DNA of 64,000 bases from Adhaeribacter swui (GCF_014217805.1 NZ_CP055156.1:1612001-1676000), one strand, 5' to 3'. Positions 1 to 9,494 are shown, numbered from the stretch's first letter. Numbers and translations are program-made. The notes: generated by a model from the sequence alone, not told the origin.

Positions 1-2
1 CT

Positions 3-101
3 TTTAAACCGGAAGATATTTCTTTAGAAACCAGCTACCAGGTCCTCACCGAAACCCAAGCCGCCAGGTACCTGGCAAACTGCCTGCACGACATTAGTTA
101 A
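3..101 (+). CDS. C-terminal end of an unidentified protein (5' truncated by window)
   Basis: An open frame enters from the left edge and ends at TAA (99-101), giving 32 residues that finish in LANCLHDIS. Codon use and composition fit the neighbouring genes, and a hairpin follows the stop. The piece is too short to assign a family. It lies 274 bases upstream of lptB, so it need not share a transcript with it. Confidence 0.5.
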   Translation, partial: FKPEDISLETSYQVLTETQAARYLANCLHDIS

Positions 102-122
102 AATTTCATTTTTTAAAAAACC

Positions 123-148
123 ACAGCGCTGTAATAGCTGTATTTTTA
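123..148 (+). terminator. possible terminator of the left-edge gene
   Basis: ACAGC (123-127) pairs with GCTGT (137-141) across a 9-base loop and is followed by ATTTTT. The stem is only 5 bp, so the call is weak. The rest of 149-362 is AT-rich and holds no gene that I can see. Confidence 0.35.
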
Positions 149-362
149 ACCTCTAATAAACCAAAATAAATTAGCTTCATAGGCCGGCAATAAATATACG
201 CTAATCTAAAATATATTTTATTTTCGGCGGTTTACTATTATTATACAACTGGTCTTTACCGGGCAAAATTTTTTATGCCCTGTTAAGCCTGGCTATACGT
301 ATAGGCTAAATTTATATTGGAAGTAAAGTAATAGCCTCTTACCTACTTCTGCTTTAATTCTG

Positions 363-370
363 TAATTTTG
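363..370 (+). promoter_or_regulatory. candidate -7 box for lptB
   Basis: TAATTTTG matches the Bacteroidota -7 consensus TAnnTTTG. It ends only 5 bases before the lptB ATG, so a start site about 7 bases downstream would give a leaderless mRNA. No TTG lies at the expected -33 distance. This may be chance, or the real promoter may be upstream. Confidence 0.3.
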
Positions 371-375
371 AAGGA

Positions 376-1107
376 ATGATACTGAAAGCTGAGCACCTGG
401 TAAAAAAATATAAATCCCGAACGGTGGTAAACGACGTGTCGGTGGAAGTAAACCAAGGAGAGATTGTGGGTTTGTTGGGCCCCAATGGCGCCGGAAAAAC
501 TACTTCGTTTTATATGATTGTAGGTTTGGTGAAACCGAACTTAGGCAAAATTTACTTAGAAAACGAAGAAATTACGACGCTGCCCATGTACCGGCGGGCA
601 AAAAAAGGCGTTGGTTACTTAGCGCAGGAAGCTTCGGTTTTCCGGGACCTTACCGTGGAAGAAAACATTATGGCGGTGCTGGAAATGACGAATAAGCCCA
701 AGCAGGAACAGCGCGATAAAGTAGAAGCTTTATTGGATGAGTTTTCGCTAACCCACGTGCGCAAGAATAAAGGCATCGTATTATCCGGGGGCGAGCGCCG
801 GCGCACCGAAATTGCCCGGGCCTTAGCCGTAGATCCTAAATTTGTGTTGCTCGACGAACCTTTTGCTGGCGTAGACCCCATTGCCGTAGAAGAAATTCAA
901 TCGATTGTAGCCAAACTTAAAACCAAAAATATCGGCATCCTCATCACCGACCATAACGTAAACGAAACGCTTTCCATCGTGGACCGGGCTTATTTGCTTT
1001 TCGAAGGTAAAATTTTAAAATCTGGTACCGCCGAAGAATTGGCCGCTGATGAGCAAGTGCGCCGGGTTTACTTAGGCAAGCATTTTGAGCTGAAAAGAAA
1101 AATTTAA
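376..1107 (+). CDS. lptB: LptB, LPS export ABC transporter ATP-binding protein
   Basis: This is the cytoplasmic ATPase of the LptB2FG complex, which extracts lipopolysaccharide from the inner membrane and drives it along the Lpt bridge. The 243-residue length is typical of the family. Visible motifs are Walker A GPNGAGKT (residues 35-42), the signature LSGGE (about 136-140), Walker B LLDEP (158-162) and the switch-histidine segment TDHN near residue 194. The N-terminus ([15 protein letters not shown]) matches the usual LptB start, which supports the ATG chosen. The membrane partners LptF/G are not in the window. The GH3-family gene follows on the same strand 91 bases later. The family call is secure; other ABC ATPases lack this start and this combination. 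Confidence 0.95.
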   Translation: MILKAEHLVKKYKSRTVVNDVSVEVNQGEIVGLLGPNGAGKTTSFYMIVGLVKPNLGKIYLENEEITTLPMYRRAKKGVGYLAQEASVFRDLTVEENIMAVLEMTNKPKQEQRDKVEALLDEFSLTHVRKNKGIVLSGGERRRTEIARALAVDPKFVLLDEPFAGVDPIAVEEIQSIVAKLKTKNIGILITDHNVNETLSIVDRAYLLFEGKILKSGTAEELAADEQVRRVYLGKHFELKRKI

Positions 1108-1198
1108 AATTTTTATTAGCTGGTTGTTGTGGCTTTACATAATCTATAACGTACCACTACTCATCCGTTAACTCTAACCTTTAACTTAAAACCAATAC

Positions 1199-2710
1199 AT
1201 GGAAATAATAAATTCGATCATGACCTGGGTCATGAAAAAGCGTATTCACCAAATTGACCTTTTTCGTAAGTACCCGCACGATGTTCAGAATGAGTTATTT
1301 TCTAATTTACTCGATAAAGCCAAAAACACCGACTGGGGAAAAAACTACGGGTATGCCGATATAACTACCGTTGACGCGTTTAAGCAACGGGTACCTGTAT
1401 CTACCTACGAAAATTTATTCCCTTATATCGAGCGTGTAATTAAAGGCGAACAAAATGTTTTGTGGCCTACTACCATTTCGTGGTTTGCTAAGTCGTCGGG
1501 CACTACCAATGCCCGCAGCAAATACATCCCGGTATCGCCGGAGTCTTTAGAAGATTGTCATTACAAAGGCGGCAAAGATATGCTTTCTATTTACGCCAAT
1601 TTATATCCGGATACCCGGGTTTTTAGCGGTAAAAGTTTATCTATCGGGGGCAGCTTACGCGAAAACGAGCATAACCCCAAAACGTATTGTGGCGATGTAT
1701 CGGCGGTAATTATGCGCAACTTGCCGGTATGGGCCGAAGCCATACGCACGCCCCCACTAAAAGTAGCTTTAATGGACAAGTGGGAAGAAAAAATTGAGGC
1801 CATGGCCGAAATTACCGCTAAAGAAAATGTGACCAGCATTAGCGGAGTACCCACCTGGACTTATGTACTCTTAAACCGTATTCTGGAACTTACCGGTAAA
1901 ACTAACATTCTGGAAGTATGGCCCAACCTGGAACTGTTTGCGCACGGCGCGGTAGCATTTGGCCCTTACCGCGAATTATTTAAAAAACTAATTCCTTCGG
2001 AGCAAATGCATTATTTAGAAATTTATAATGCTTCGGAGGGATTTTTTGGCATTCAAGACCAGGCCGGCACCCACGACGAAATGCTTCTGATGCTGGATTA
2101 TGGGGTGTATTACGAGTTTATTCCGGCCGAAGAATTTGAAGCGGAGCACCCCCAAACGCTTACCCTGGACCAAGTGGAGCTGGATAAAAATTATGCCTTG
2201 GTTATTTCTACTAACGCGGGTTTGTGGCGCTATAAAATTGGCGACACCATTAAATTTACGAGCCTGGATCCGTACCGCATTAAAATTTCGGGCCGCACCA
2301 AGCACTTTATTAACGCCTTTGGCGAAGAATTAATCATAGAAAATGCCGAAACGGCTATTATCACGGCTTGTCAAAAAACGGGGGCTATCATTTCTAATTT
2401 TACGGCGGCCCCGGTATACTTTGAAGGTAAAAGCCGCGGTGGGCACGAATGGATTATTGAATTTGCGCAAGAGCCGGATAATCTGGCCACTTTTACCTAT
2501 GTACTGGATACTACCCTGCGTGAAGTAAACTCCGACTACGATGCCAAACGGCAAAACGATTTAGCATTGGTTGCCCCGGCCATTAAGATAGCGCCACCGG
2601 GCACTTTCCTGGAGTGGTTACGCACCAAAGGCAAATTGGGCGGACAAAATAAAGTACCTCGTTTAAGCAACTCCCGCGAGTATTTAGAAGAAATTTTAGA
2701 GTTGATTTAA
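1199..2710 (+). CDS. GH3 auxin-responsive promoter family protein (acyl-adenylating enzyme)
   Basis: The 503-residue protein belongs to the GH3 branch of the acyl-adenylate superfamily. Plant members conjugate jasmonate, auxin or salicylate to amino acids; substrates of the bacterial members are unknown. Visible motifs are the nucleotide-binding SSGTT (about 99-103), the acyl-adenylate segment EIYNASEG (about 274-281), and GRTKHFINAFGEEL (about 363-376), which leads into the small C-terminal domain. No signal peptide or membrane segment is seen, so it should be cytoplasmic. It follows lptB by 91 bases and ends at a strong hairpin. That suggests, without proving, a role linked to the envelope or to acyl-group metabolism. 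Confidence 0.88.
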   Translation: MEIINSIMTWVMKKRIHQIDLFRKYPHDVQNELFSNLLDKAKNTDWGKNYGYADITTVDAFKQRVPVSTYENLFPYIERVIKGEQNVLWPTTISWFAKSSGTTNARSKYIPVSPESLEDCHYKGGKDMLSIYANLYPDTRVFSGKSLSIGGSLRENEHNPKTYCGDVSAVIMRNLPVWAEAIRTPPLKVALMDKWEEKIEAMAEITAKENVTSISGVPTWTYVLLNRILELTGKTNILEVWPNLELFAHGAVAFGPYRELFKKLIPSEQMHYLEIYNASEGFFGIQDQAGTHDEMLLMLDYGVYYEFIPAEEFEAEHPQTLTLDQVELDKNYALVISTNAGLWRYKIGDTIKFTSLDPYRIKISGRTKHFINAFGEELIIENAETAIITACQKTGAIISNFTAAPVYFEGKSRGGHEWIIEFAQEPDNLATFTYVLDTTLREVNSDYDAKRQNDLALVAPAIKIAPPGTFLEWLRTKGKLGGQNKVPRLSNSREYLEEILELI

Positions 2711-2731
2711 TATCTAAAAAATAAAAAATTT

Positions 2732-2779
2732 AAAAAAATAGCGCTGCCAGATACATAAAATTGGCCGCGCTATTTTTTT
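2732..2779. terminator. bidirectional terminator between GH3 gene and AIM24-like gene
   Basis: AAAAAAATAGCGC (2732-2744) pairs with GCGCTATTTTTTT (2767-2779). An inner GCCA/TGGC extends the stem past one mismatch. The A-run and T-run serve both convergent genes. Confidence 0.85.
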
Positions 2780-2797
2780 AAATTTTTATCTTGACTC

Positions 2798-3562
2798 TTA
2801 CTCTAGAAAGCTACTTAGCAAACCGCCTTCTTTGTTTGTATTTTGCCCATGTGGCATTAAGGCTTCGATTAATTTTTTAATTGGCATAGACTGTAGCCAA
2901 ACCCGGCCGGTACCCCGCAGTGTGGCCAAAAATATGCCTTCACCCCCAAATACCATGGATTTTAAACCACCGGAACGTTCCACGCTAAAATCAATGCCGT
3001 TTTCAAAAGCCACTACGCAGCCAGTGTCAACCCGTAGGGTTTCGTTATTTAATTGTTTTTCGATGACGGTACCACCCGCATGAATAAAAGCTAAGCCATC
3101 GCCGGTCAGGCGTTGCAAAATAAAACCTTCGCCCCCGAAAAAGCCGGATCCTAACTTCTGATTAAAATGAATCTGAATTTTGGTACCTAATGCAGCGGCC
3201 AGAAAACCATCTTTTTGCACGATAATACCATTATAAGAACGGCTTAAATCAATAGGAATAATGGTACCTGGGTAAGGTGCCGAAAATCCTACGCGGGTTT
3301 TCGGATTACGGCCCCGATGCGTAAAATGCGTCATAAAGAGCGATTCGCCGGTAATAAACCGAGAACCGGCCGATAATAATTTGCCAAAAAAACCTTGTTC
3401 CGGCTCCGAGCCATCTCCCATTTTGGTTTCAAAGGTTATTCCGTCTTCCATAAACACCATTGCTCCGGCTTCCGCAATTACGGTTTCGTTTTGGTCGAGC
3501 TCTACTTCTAAAACCTGGATATCGTTGCCATAAATACGGTAATCTATTTCGTGCGATCTCAT
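2798..3562 (-). CDS. AIM24 / TIGR00266 family protein
   Basis: The 254-residue protein is an all-beta, glycine-rich member of the AIM24 family (named after a yeast mitochondrial biogenesis protein). Bacterial members are widespread and uncharacterised. Family-like features are a start rich in acidic residues and valine, the segment [12 protein letters not shown] near residues 31-42, and repeated GG/GxG turns such as [15 protein letters not shown] around 138-152. No signal peptide or transmembrane segment is seen. It follows the small charged protein by 75 bases on the same strand and may share its transcript. The family call is good; no biochemical function can be given. Confidence 0.82.
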   Translation of the reverse strand: MRSHEIDYRIYGNDIQVLEVELDQNETVIAEAGAMVFMEDGITFETKMGDGSEPEQGFFGKLLSAGSRFITGESLFMTHFTHRGRNPKTRVGFSAPYPGTIIPIDLSRSYNGIIVQKDGFLAAALGTKIQIHFNQKLGSGFFGGEGFILQRLTGDGLAFIHAGGTVIEKQLNNETLRVDTGCVVAFENGIDFSVERSGGLKSMVFGGEGIFLATLRGTGRVWLQSMPIKKLIEALMPHGQNTNKEGGLLSSFLE

Positions 3563-3637
3563 CGTTACATTTTTTAAAATTAACGCCGGAAAGTAACTAC
3601 TTTAATTTCGATTTCACAAAGCCCGAAACAGGAAGGA

Positions 3638-3952
3638 TTATTTTCTTTTCGATTTTTTGGGAACATCTTCCTCATCCGGGTTGTCTAAATCAGCCGAAGC
3701 GTTTGGCAGAAAATCATCGTCGTTTTCTTCTCCCTCCTCATCTGATTGCTCGATGGGGTACAGATCGTCTTCGTCTTTGCCTTGGGTGTGCACTAACTTT
3801 TTGTCCCGCACATTTTTATCCAGAAAATCATTTATCCGATCGATATCGTAGTTGGAACTGATTTCGCCCAGCGGATTTATTTTTATTTCAAAGCCTTCCA
3901 GATCTTTATGTACCCGGGCTTTTTTCTCGGTATTATTTTTCTTTTTCGACAT
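3638..3952 (-). CDS. small highly charged hypothetical protein
   Basis: The 104-residue protein has a lysine-rich start (MSKKKNNTEKKARVHKD), a short ordered-looking segment around GFEIKINPLGEISSNYDIDRINDFLD (two runs, about residues 20-45), an acidic stretch rich in E and D (about 58-98) and a basic tail KKSKRK. The ends are probably disordered. I recognise no domain. The ATG at 3950-3952, the coding-like composition and its position ahead of the AIM24-like gene support it as real. An electrostatic partner or chaperone role is possible but unsupported. Confidence 0.7.
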   Translation of the reverse strand: MSKKKNNTEKKARVHKDLEGFEIKINPLGEISSNYDIDRINDFLDKNVRDKKLVHTQGKDEDDLYPIEQSDEEGEENDDDFLPNASADLDNPDEEDVPKKSKRK

Positions 3953-4133
3953 AGTTGTAACTTAAAAACCTTCTGTTTCATAAAACTTGCTTATCCTAGA
4001 ACGCAAAAAATGCCAACAGGGATGTTTTAAGTTTACTTACGCTCTTTAGATTATCCTACAAATAGCTCATGCAACTAAAAATTTTTTAAATTTCTTCTAG
4101 TTGCCAGCTTAATAACTGCCGGACAAACAAAAA

Positions 4134-4168
4134 AACGCCCTTTAAGTTTATGTAACTCAAAGGGCGTT
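4134..4168 (-). terminator. terminator of gltX
   Basis: AACGCCCTTTAAGTT (4134-4148) pairs with AACTCAAAGGGCGTT (4154-4168) with one mismatch and a 5-base loop. On the minus strand it is followed by a T-run, 52 bases after the gltX stop. The remainder of 3953-4219 shows nothing else. Confidence 0.85.
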
Positions 4169-4219
4169 CTCAGGAAATTTTAAAATTTAAAAATTTATTC
4201 TTCGCTGTAAAAAGCTTAT

Positions 4220-5758
4220 CTAAACAGCATAGGGCTGTAGTTTCGTAATAGCGGCATTTATCCGGGCGGCTGTTTCATCGGGGCCAATTACTTCAATAAT
4301 CGCCATTAAATCGGGGCCTGCTTCTAAGCCCGTAATAGCCAACCGAAGCGCTTGCATTACCTGCCCGATTTTTTTACCGTGCAGCTCCAGTACTTGCGTT
4401 AACAAATCTTTCACGTTATCGGCGGTAAAATCAGCAATAGAACCTAATTGATTTTTAAAATCTTCGAATACCGCTACCACAGAGCTGTTCCACTTTTTGC
4501 TGGCTACCTGTTCGTTGTACTGCTGAGGAGCTACAAAAAAGTAAGAAGCTTCGCGCCAGAAATCCTGCGGAAAAGTTACGCGCTCCTTCATTACGCTGGA
4601 TATTTTGGTAGCTTTTTGCAAGGAACATGCAATCTGGTGTTCTTCTAAAGCAGCAATTAAGTATTGCGCCAATTCTTCATCGGGTTTAGCGCGTAAATAC
4701 TGTTCGTTAAACCAACGAGCCTTGTTAATATCAAAGCGGGTGCCCGATTTACCAATGCGTTCAATCGAAAAAGCATCAATGAGTTCATCCATGGTAAATA
4801 GCTCTTGCTGCGTGCCCGGGTTCCAGCCTAAGAATGCTAAAAAGTTAACAAAAGCTTCGGGTAAGTAACCGCTTTCGCGGTACCCGCTCGATTTTTCGTT
4901 AGTAAAAGGATCCATCCACTGCAATGGAAATACCGGAAAGCCTAATTTATCGCCGTCGCGTTTACTTAATTTGCCATTGCCATCGGGCTTTAATAATAAA
5001 GGCAAATGCGCAAACTCCGGCATGGTGCTTTCCCAGCCCAAGTACCGGTACAGCAATACGTGCAAAGGCGCCGAAGGCAACCATTCTTCGCCCCGGATTA
5101 CGTGGGTAATTTCCATTAAATGGTCATCCACAATGTTAGCCAAATGGTACGTTGGCATGCCATCTGATTTCATTAAAACTTTATCATCAATTGCTGATGA
5201 GTGCACCACTACCCAACCCCGGATTAAATCTTTTAATCGAATTTCTTCTTTCCGCGGCACTTTTAACCGGATTACGTAAGGCTCGCCGCTGGCTAAACGC
5301 TGCTTTACCTCATCTTCGGGTAAAGTAAGCGAATTCTTCATGGTAGTGCGGGTAATGGCATTATACTGGGGAGTAGCTACTTTGGCGGCTTTTAAGCGCT
5401 CCCGCATAGCATCTAACTCTTCGGCGGTATCAAAGGCATAATACGCGTGCCCGGCCTCTACTAATTGCAAGGCATATTGCATGTACATGGGTTTCCGCTC
5501 AGATTGGCGATACGGCGCGTGTGGGCCACCTACTAACGGGCTCTCGTCTAACTGAATGCCACACCAGGCTAACGATTCAAAAATATAATTTTCAGCGCCG
5601 GGCACAAACCGGTTCTGGTCGGTATCTTCAATGCGTAACAGCATTTTACCGCCCATTTTTCTGGCAAATAAATAATTATATAATGCTGTCCGGACACCCC
5701 CTATGTGCAGTGGCCCAGTTGGACTGGGAGCAAATCGTACTCTTACTTCTCTTTCCAT
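4220..5758 (-). CDS. gltX: glutamate--tRNA ligase
   Basis: This cytoplasmic class-I aminoacyl-tRNA synthetase charges tRNA-Glu with glutamate. At 512 residues the length is normal. The HIGH-type motif appears as APSPTGPLHIGG at residues 10-21 and the KMSKS-type motif as KLSKRDGD near residue 265. The anticodon-binding helical region fills the C-terminal third. The start at ATG 5756-5758 (MEREVRVRFAPSPTG) is the standard position. It is transcribed alone, with its own terminator downstream and a divergent membrane-protein gene upstream. A non-discriminating GluRS would also charge tRNA-Gln; motifs alone do not decide this. Confidence 0.97.
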   Translation of the reverse strand: MEREVRVRFAPSPTGPLHIGGVRTALYNYLFARKMGGKMLLRIEDTDQNRFVPGAENYIFESLAWCGIQLDESPLVGGPHAPYRQSERKPMYMQYALQLVEAGHAYYAFDTAEELDAMRERLKAAKVATPQYNAITRTTMKNSLTLPEDEVKQRLASGEPYVIRLKVPRKEEIRLKDLIRGWVVVHSSAIDDKVLMKSDGMPTYHLANIVDDHLMEITHVIRGEEWLPSAPLHVLLYRYLGWESTMPEFAHLPLLLKPDGNGKLSKRDGDKLGFPVFPLQWMDPFTNEKSSGYRESGYLPEAFVNFLAFLGWNPGTQQELFTMDELIDAFSIERIGKSGTRFDINKARWFNEQYLRAKPDEELAQYLIAALEEHQIACSLQKATKISSVMKERVTFPQDFWREASYFFVAPQQYNEQVASKKWNSSVVAVFEDFKNQLGSIADFTADNVKDLLTQVLELHGKKIGQVMQALRLAITGLEAGPDLMAIIEVIGPDETAARINAAITKLQPYAV

Positions 5759-5982
5759 AATTTACAACTACGCTTTTTACCAAGCGTTTAAAATCGGCCG
5801 CAATTTACTAAACAGTTCTTGGATTTACTTGATTTTTAGCTTTTCCAATTTTAATCTCCGGAAATATGCTTAGTAAAATTTATTGGATTTACTTTTCGCC
5901 TTCCGGATTAAACCTAACGCGTTATATGCGTATTATTATCTATAAACCTTATCTTAACTTCCTCTAAATTAAAAGCCTAGCC

Positions 5983-6945
5983 GTGAAACTTCCTTACCAG
6001 AATGTATTTATAAGTATCTGGCATTTGCTGCGCGAAACATTTCTGGAGTTTCTGGATAACAATTCTTTTGACCGGGGCGCTGCTTTAGCCTATTATACGG
6101 TATTTGCTCTGCCACCAATACTCATTATCATGATTAATTCGGTGGGAGCCTTGTTTGGTAAAGATGCCGTAAGCGGGGAAATATACTTTGAGGTAAAAGA
6201 GCTAATTGGTTCGCAGGGCGCTTACGAAGTACAAAAAATAGTAGAGAATATTAGTAAGTCCGGCGAAATTACTTTCACTACCATTGTGGGTGTAATTGCG
6301 CTTTTGCTGGCTGCTACCGGTTTGTTTATTTCCATGCAAGATGCCCTGAATGTTATCTGGGGCGTTAAGCCTAAACCCCGCAATCAATATTTTAAATTAT
6401 TACTCGACCGGGTAATGTCGTTTGCCATGATCCTCAGCTTTACCTTCATATTGTTGGTTTCTTTAGTGGCGCAAGCGGTACTTTCCAAAGTCGGTAATTA
6501 TTTAATGCAACTGCTGGACCAAACGGCAGTAATTCTTTTGCAGATGTTTAATGAAACATTCTCGTTAGCCGTAGTAGCGTTTATTTTCGCTATGATTTTT
6601 AAATTTTTACCTGACGTAAAGATTCAATGGCGCGACGTTTGGGTTGGCGCCATTGTTACTTCTATTTTATTTGCTTTAGGTAGGTTTGTAATCGGGTTTT
6701 ATTTGGGTAACAGCAATTACGCCAATGTGTACGGAGCAGCGGGTACCGTTGTAATAATATTGGTTTGGGTGTTTTACTCTTCCCAGATACTTTTCTTCGG
6801 AGCCGTTTTTACCCTGGTATTTTCGCGAAAGTACGGTTCTAATATCTATCCGTCGCCTTATGCTGTTCGGGTAATCCGGCAGGAAGTAGAAGCGGGCAAA
6901 ACAGCCGTTAACGTTGAACCGGGCAAATTTGAGACACCCGAGTAA
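5983..6945 (+). CDS. YihY/virulence factor BrkB family membrane protein
   Basis: The 320-residue polytopic inner-membrane protein has about six hydrophobic segments, for example PPILIIMINSVGALF near residue 45 and FAMILSFTFILLVSLVAQAVL near 147-167 (split by the loop SKVGNYL). The family signature is the early FDRGAALAYYTVFALPP (about residues 28-44). Once called ribonuclease BN, these are now regarded as membrane proteins of unknown function; the BrkB name comes from Bordetella serum resistance. The start is GTG at 5983; no ATG precedes the conserved region. It is convergent with ridA. Confidence 0.88.
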   Translation: MKLPYQNVFISIWHLLRETFLEFLDNNSFDRGAALAYYTVFALPPILIIMINSVGALFGKDAVSGEIYFEVKELIGSQGAYEVQKIVENISKSGEITFTTIVGVIALLLAATGLFISMQDALNVIWGVKPKPRNQYFKLLLDRVMSFAMILSFTFILLVSLVAQAVLSKVGNYLMQLLDQTAVILLQMFNETFSLAVVAFIFAMIFKFLPDVKIQWRDVWVGAIVTSILFALGRFVIGFYLGNSNYANVYGAAGTVVIILVWVFYSSQILFFGAVFTLVFSRKYGSNIYPSPYAVRVIRQEVEAGKTAVNVEPGKFETPE

Positions 6946-6988
6946 TGCTTAGCTGTAAGTTTAAGTGGTAAACCGTTATTTTTAAAAC

Positions 6989-7375
6989 TTAAGCAGATTT
7001 TACGGCTATACACGAAATCTCAACGTTTACATCTTTCGGTAAACGGCTAACTTCCACTGTTTCGCGGGCCGGTGGCATATGGGGAAAATAGCTCCCATAA
7101 ACGGCATTAATCCGGGCAAAGTTATTCAGGTCTTTTACAAAGATGGAGCACTTTACCACGTCTTTAAACTCTAACCCGGCTTCCTGCAAAATGGCTAGTA
7201 AATTCTTCATTACCTGGTGAGTTTCAGCCTCAATATCATCCGAAATTAAGTTACCGGTTGTTGACTCCAGCGCTATTTGCCCGGATACATACAACACATT
7301 ATCCGCCATAATAGCCTGGCTATAAGGCCCGATTGGCGCTGGAGCATGAGTAGAATTTATTATTAAGTTAGCCAT
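6989..7375 (-). CDS. ridA: RidA family reactive intermediate deaminase
   Basis: The cytoplasmic trimeric enzyme hydrolyses reactive enamine/imine intermediates (for example 2-aminoacrylate) released by PLP enzymes. At 128 residues it is the usual length. Family features are the start APAPIGPYSQAI (about residues 11-22), LYVSGQIAL (about 28-36) and the substrate-binding arginine in PPARETVEV (about 101-109), followed by EISCIAV at the C-terminus. A TAnnTTTG box lies just upstream of the ATG (plus-strand 7380-7387). It is a single gene between brkB and glmS. Confidence 0.93.
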   Translation of the reverse strand: MANLIINSTHAPAPIGPYSQAIMADNVLYVSGQIALESTTGNLISDDIEAETHQVMKNLLAILQEAGLEFKDVVKCSIFVKDLNNFARINAVYGSYFPHMPPARETVEVSRLPKDVNVEISCIAVKSA

Positions 7376-7560
7376 AAAGCAAAGTTAGTATTTTTTATAT
7401 AAACCGAATTATCTGCAAATATGCGCATAAATATTTGGGTTCTTTTAATACCCAGTGTAACTAAGTTGCCATTTATGCTACTTAATAAACCTTAAACCTA
7501 TATTACTCCGCTAAGAATTTTTCAACTGCTTTGTTTAAACCACCTGGGTATAAATAAAAA

Positions 7561-7583
7561 AGAGCCTGAAGCGGCTCTTTTTT
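7561..7583. terminator. terminator of glmS
   Basis: AGAGCC (7561-7566) pairs with GGCTCT (7573-7578) around TGAAGC. The stem is lengthened by A/T pairs and followed by T-runs on both strands. It lies 25 bases beyond the glmS stop. Confidence 0.82.
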
Positions 7584-7607
7584 ATTTATGTAAATTTTTT
7601 TAATTTT

Positions 7608-9443
7608 TTACTCTACCGTTACTGATTTGGCTAAGTTACGCGGTTGATCAACGTTACAGCCGCGCATTACCGCAATATGGTAAGAAAGTAACTGCAACGG
7701 AATTACCGAAAGTAGTGGTGTTAAAGCTTCGTGGGTATCTGGCACTTCAATTACAAATTCGGCCATTTCCGGAATTACGGTATCTCCTTCGGTTACAATA
7801 GCAATAATCCGGCCTTTGCGCGCTTTAACTTCCTGAATATTCGATACAATTTTCTCGTACGAAGAATCCTTTGTCGCAATTACTACCACCGGCATGTTAG
7901 CATCAATTAAGGCAATAGGGCCGTGCTTCATTTCGGCCGCTGGATAGCCTTCAGCGTGGATGTAGGAAATCTCTTTTAATTTTAAAGCTCCTTCTAAAGC
8001 AACCGGGAAATTAAAGCCCCGGCCTAAGTACAGGAAGTTGGCCGCATCTTTAAAAATTTCAGAAATAACTTTAATTTCAGTATCCAGTTGCAAGGCTCGT
8101 TCTACTTTGGCCGGTATTTGCTCCATCTCCATCATTAACTGGCGCAGCATTGAAGTTTCAACGGTACCTCGCTTCTCAGCAATCATCATGGATAACAGCG
8201 TTAATACAGTTACCTGGGCAGTAAAGGCTTTGGTACTGGCAACACCAATCTCTGGTCCGGCGTGGGTGTAAGCCCCGGCATCGGTTGCACGGGCAATAGA
8301 AGAACCTACTACGTTACATACCCCAAAAATCATAGCGCCTTTGGATTTAGCTAACTCAATGGCGGCTAAAGTGTCGGCGGTTTCCCCGGATTGGGAAATA
8401 GCAATTACAATATCCCCTTCTTTAATAATCGGGTTACGGTACCGGAACTCCGAAGCATACTCTACTTCTACGGGTACCCGGGCAAATTCCTCAATCAAAT
8501 ATTCGGCTACTAAACCCGCGTGCCACGAAGTACCACAGGCAACAATTATTATCCGATCGGCATTTTTAAATTTATTTTCGAACTCGATTACGCTGGCCAT
8601 TACTAAATGGCTGGTTTCGGCTACTAACCGGCCGCGCATGCTATCCAGAATAGAACGAGGCTGTTCAAAAATTTCTTTCAGCATAAAGTGCGGGTATCCT
8701 CCTTTTTCAATAGACTCCAGCTCTAATTCCAGCTTTTGAATGTAAGGAGTTTGGGCCACATCTTCCCGGGTACGAATTTCTAGCTTTCCATCGCGGATTA
8801 CGGCTAATTCGTAATCGTTCAGGTAAACTACTTCATTGGTATATTCAATAATGGGGGTAGCATCGGAGGCTAAGAAAAACTCATCCTTCCCTACGCCAAT
8901 TACCAGCGGGCTACCTTTACGGGCAGCTATTAATTGATTGGGTGAATCGTGGGAGATAACCACAATAGCGTAGGCACCTACTACTTCGTGCAAGGCTAAA
9001 CGCACGGCTTCCGCTAAAGAGATATTATTGTTTTCGCGAATATCTTCAATAAGATTAATAAATACTTCCGAGTCGGTATCGCTATGAAATTCGTAGCCCT
9101 TATTTTTTAAATGTTGTTTAAGCGAGCTATAATTTTCAATAATACCATTGTGGATTATCGCAATCTTTTTAGAACTGGAATAATGCGGGTGCGCATTTAC
9201 ATCATTTGGTTCACCGTGGGTAGCCCAACGCGTATGCCCCATACCAATGTGGCTATGCGTATCCTTATCCGAGATGTAGCTTTCGAGTTCGCTAACTTTT
9301 CCTTTCTTCTTGTAAACGTTCAGGTTCCCGTTTAGTAAAGCGATGCCGGCACTATCATAACCACGATACTCCAGGCGCTTTAAACCTTTAATGATAATGG
9401 GACAGGCTTCCCGGTGCCCAACATATGCTACAATGCCGCACAT
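7608..9443 (-). CDS. glmS: glutamine--fructose-6-phosphate aminotransferase (isomerizing)
   Basis: The enzyme makes glucosamine-6-phosphate from fructose-6-phosphate and glutamine, the entry step to UDP-GlcNAc for peptidoglycan and lipid A. The 611 residues hold an N-terminal class-II glutaminase domain with nucleophile Cys2 (MCGIVAYVG), then two SIS sugar-isomerase domains (about 285-430 and 455-600; ISQSGETADT is visible), and the typical end AKSVTVE. It is the third gene of a leftward set, 51 bases after the DUF4270 lipoprotein gene. No glmS ribozyme-like leader is evident, as expected outside Firmicutes. Confidence 0.97.
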   Translation of the reverse strand: MCGIVAYVGHREACPIIIKGLKRLEYRGYDSAGIALLNGNLNVYKKKGKVSELESYISDKDTHSHIGMGHTRWATHGEPNDVNAHPHYSSSKKIAIIHNGIIENYSSLKQHLKNKGYEFHSDTDSEVFINLIEDIRENNNISLAEAVRLALHEVVGAYAIVVISHDSPNQLIAARKGSPLVIGVGKDEFFLASDATPIIEYTNEVVYLNDYELAVIRDGKLEIRTREDVAQTPYIQKLELELESIEKGGYPHFMLKEIFEQPRSILDSMRGRLVAETSHLVMASVIEFENKFKNADRIIIVACGTSWHAGLVAEYLIEEFARVPVEVEYASEFRYRNPIIKEGDIVIAISQSGETADTLAAIELAKSKGAMIFGVCNVVGSSIARATDAGAYTHAGPEIGVASTKAFTAQVTVLTLLSMMIAEKRGTVETSMLRQLMMEMEQIPAKVERALQLDTEIKVISEIFKDAANFLYLGRGFNFPVALEGALKLKEISYIHAEGYPAAEMKHGPIALIDANMPVVVIATKDSSYEKIVSNIQEVKARKGRIIAIVTEGDTVIPEMAEFVIEVPDTHEALTPLLSVIPLQLLSYHIAVMRGCNVDQPRNLAKSVTVE

Positions 9444-9494
9444 AAAAGTATATATTAAAATATTAGAAATTAATCATTTAAGGAAAGGAATCTA

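Noticed and set aside
261-280. Hairpin GGGCA/TGCCC upstream of lptB
   Set aside because: The stem is short with a bulge and lacks a following T-run, and its position fits neither a terminator nor a known regulatory element.
9444-9494. glmS ribozyme/riboswitch ahead of glmS
   Set aside because: The 51-base AT-rich spacer is too short and unstructured for the ribozyme, and the gene is within an operon.
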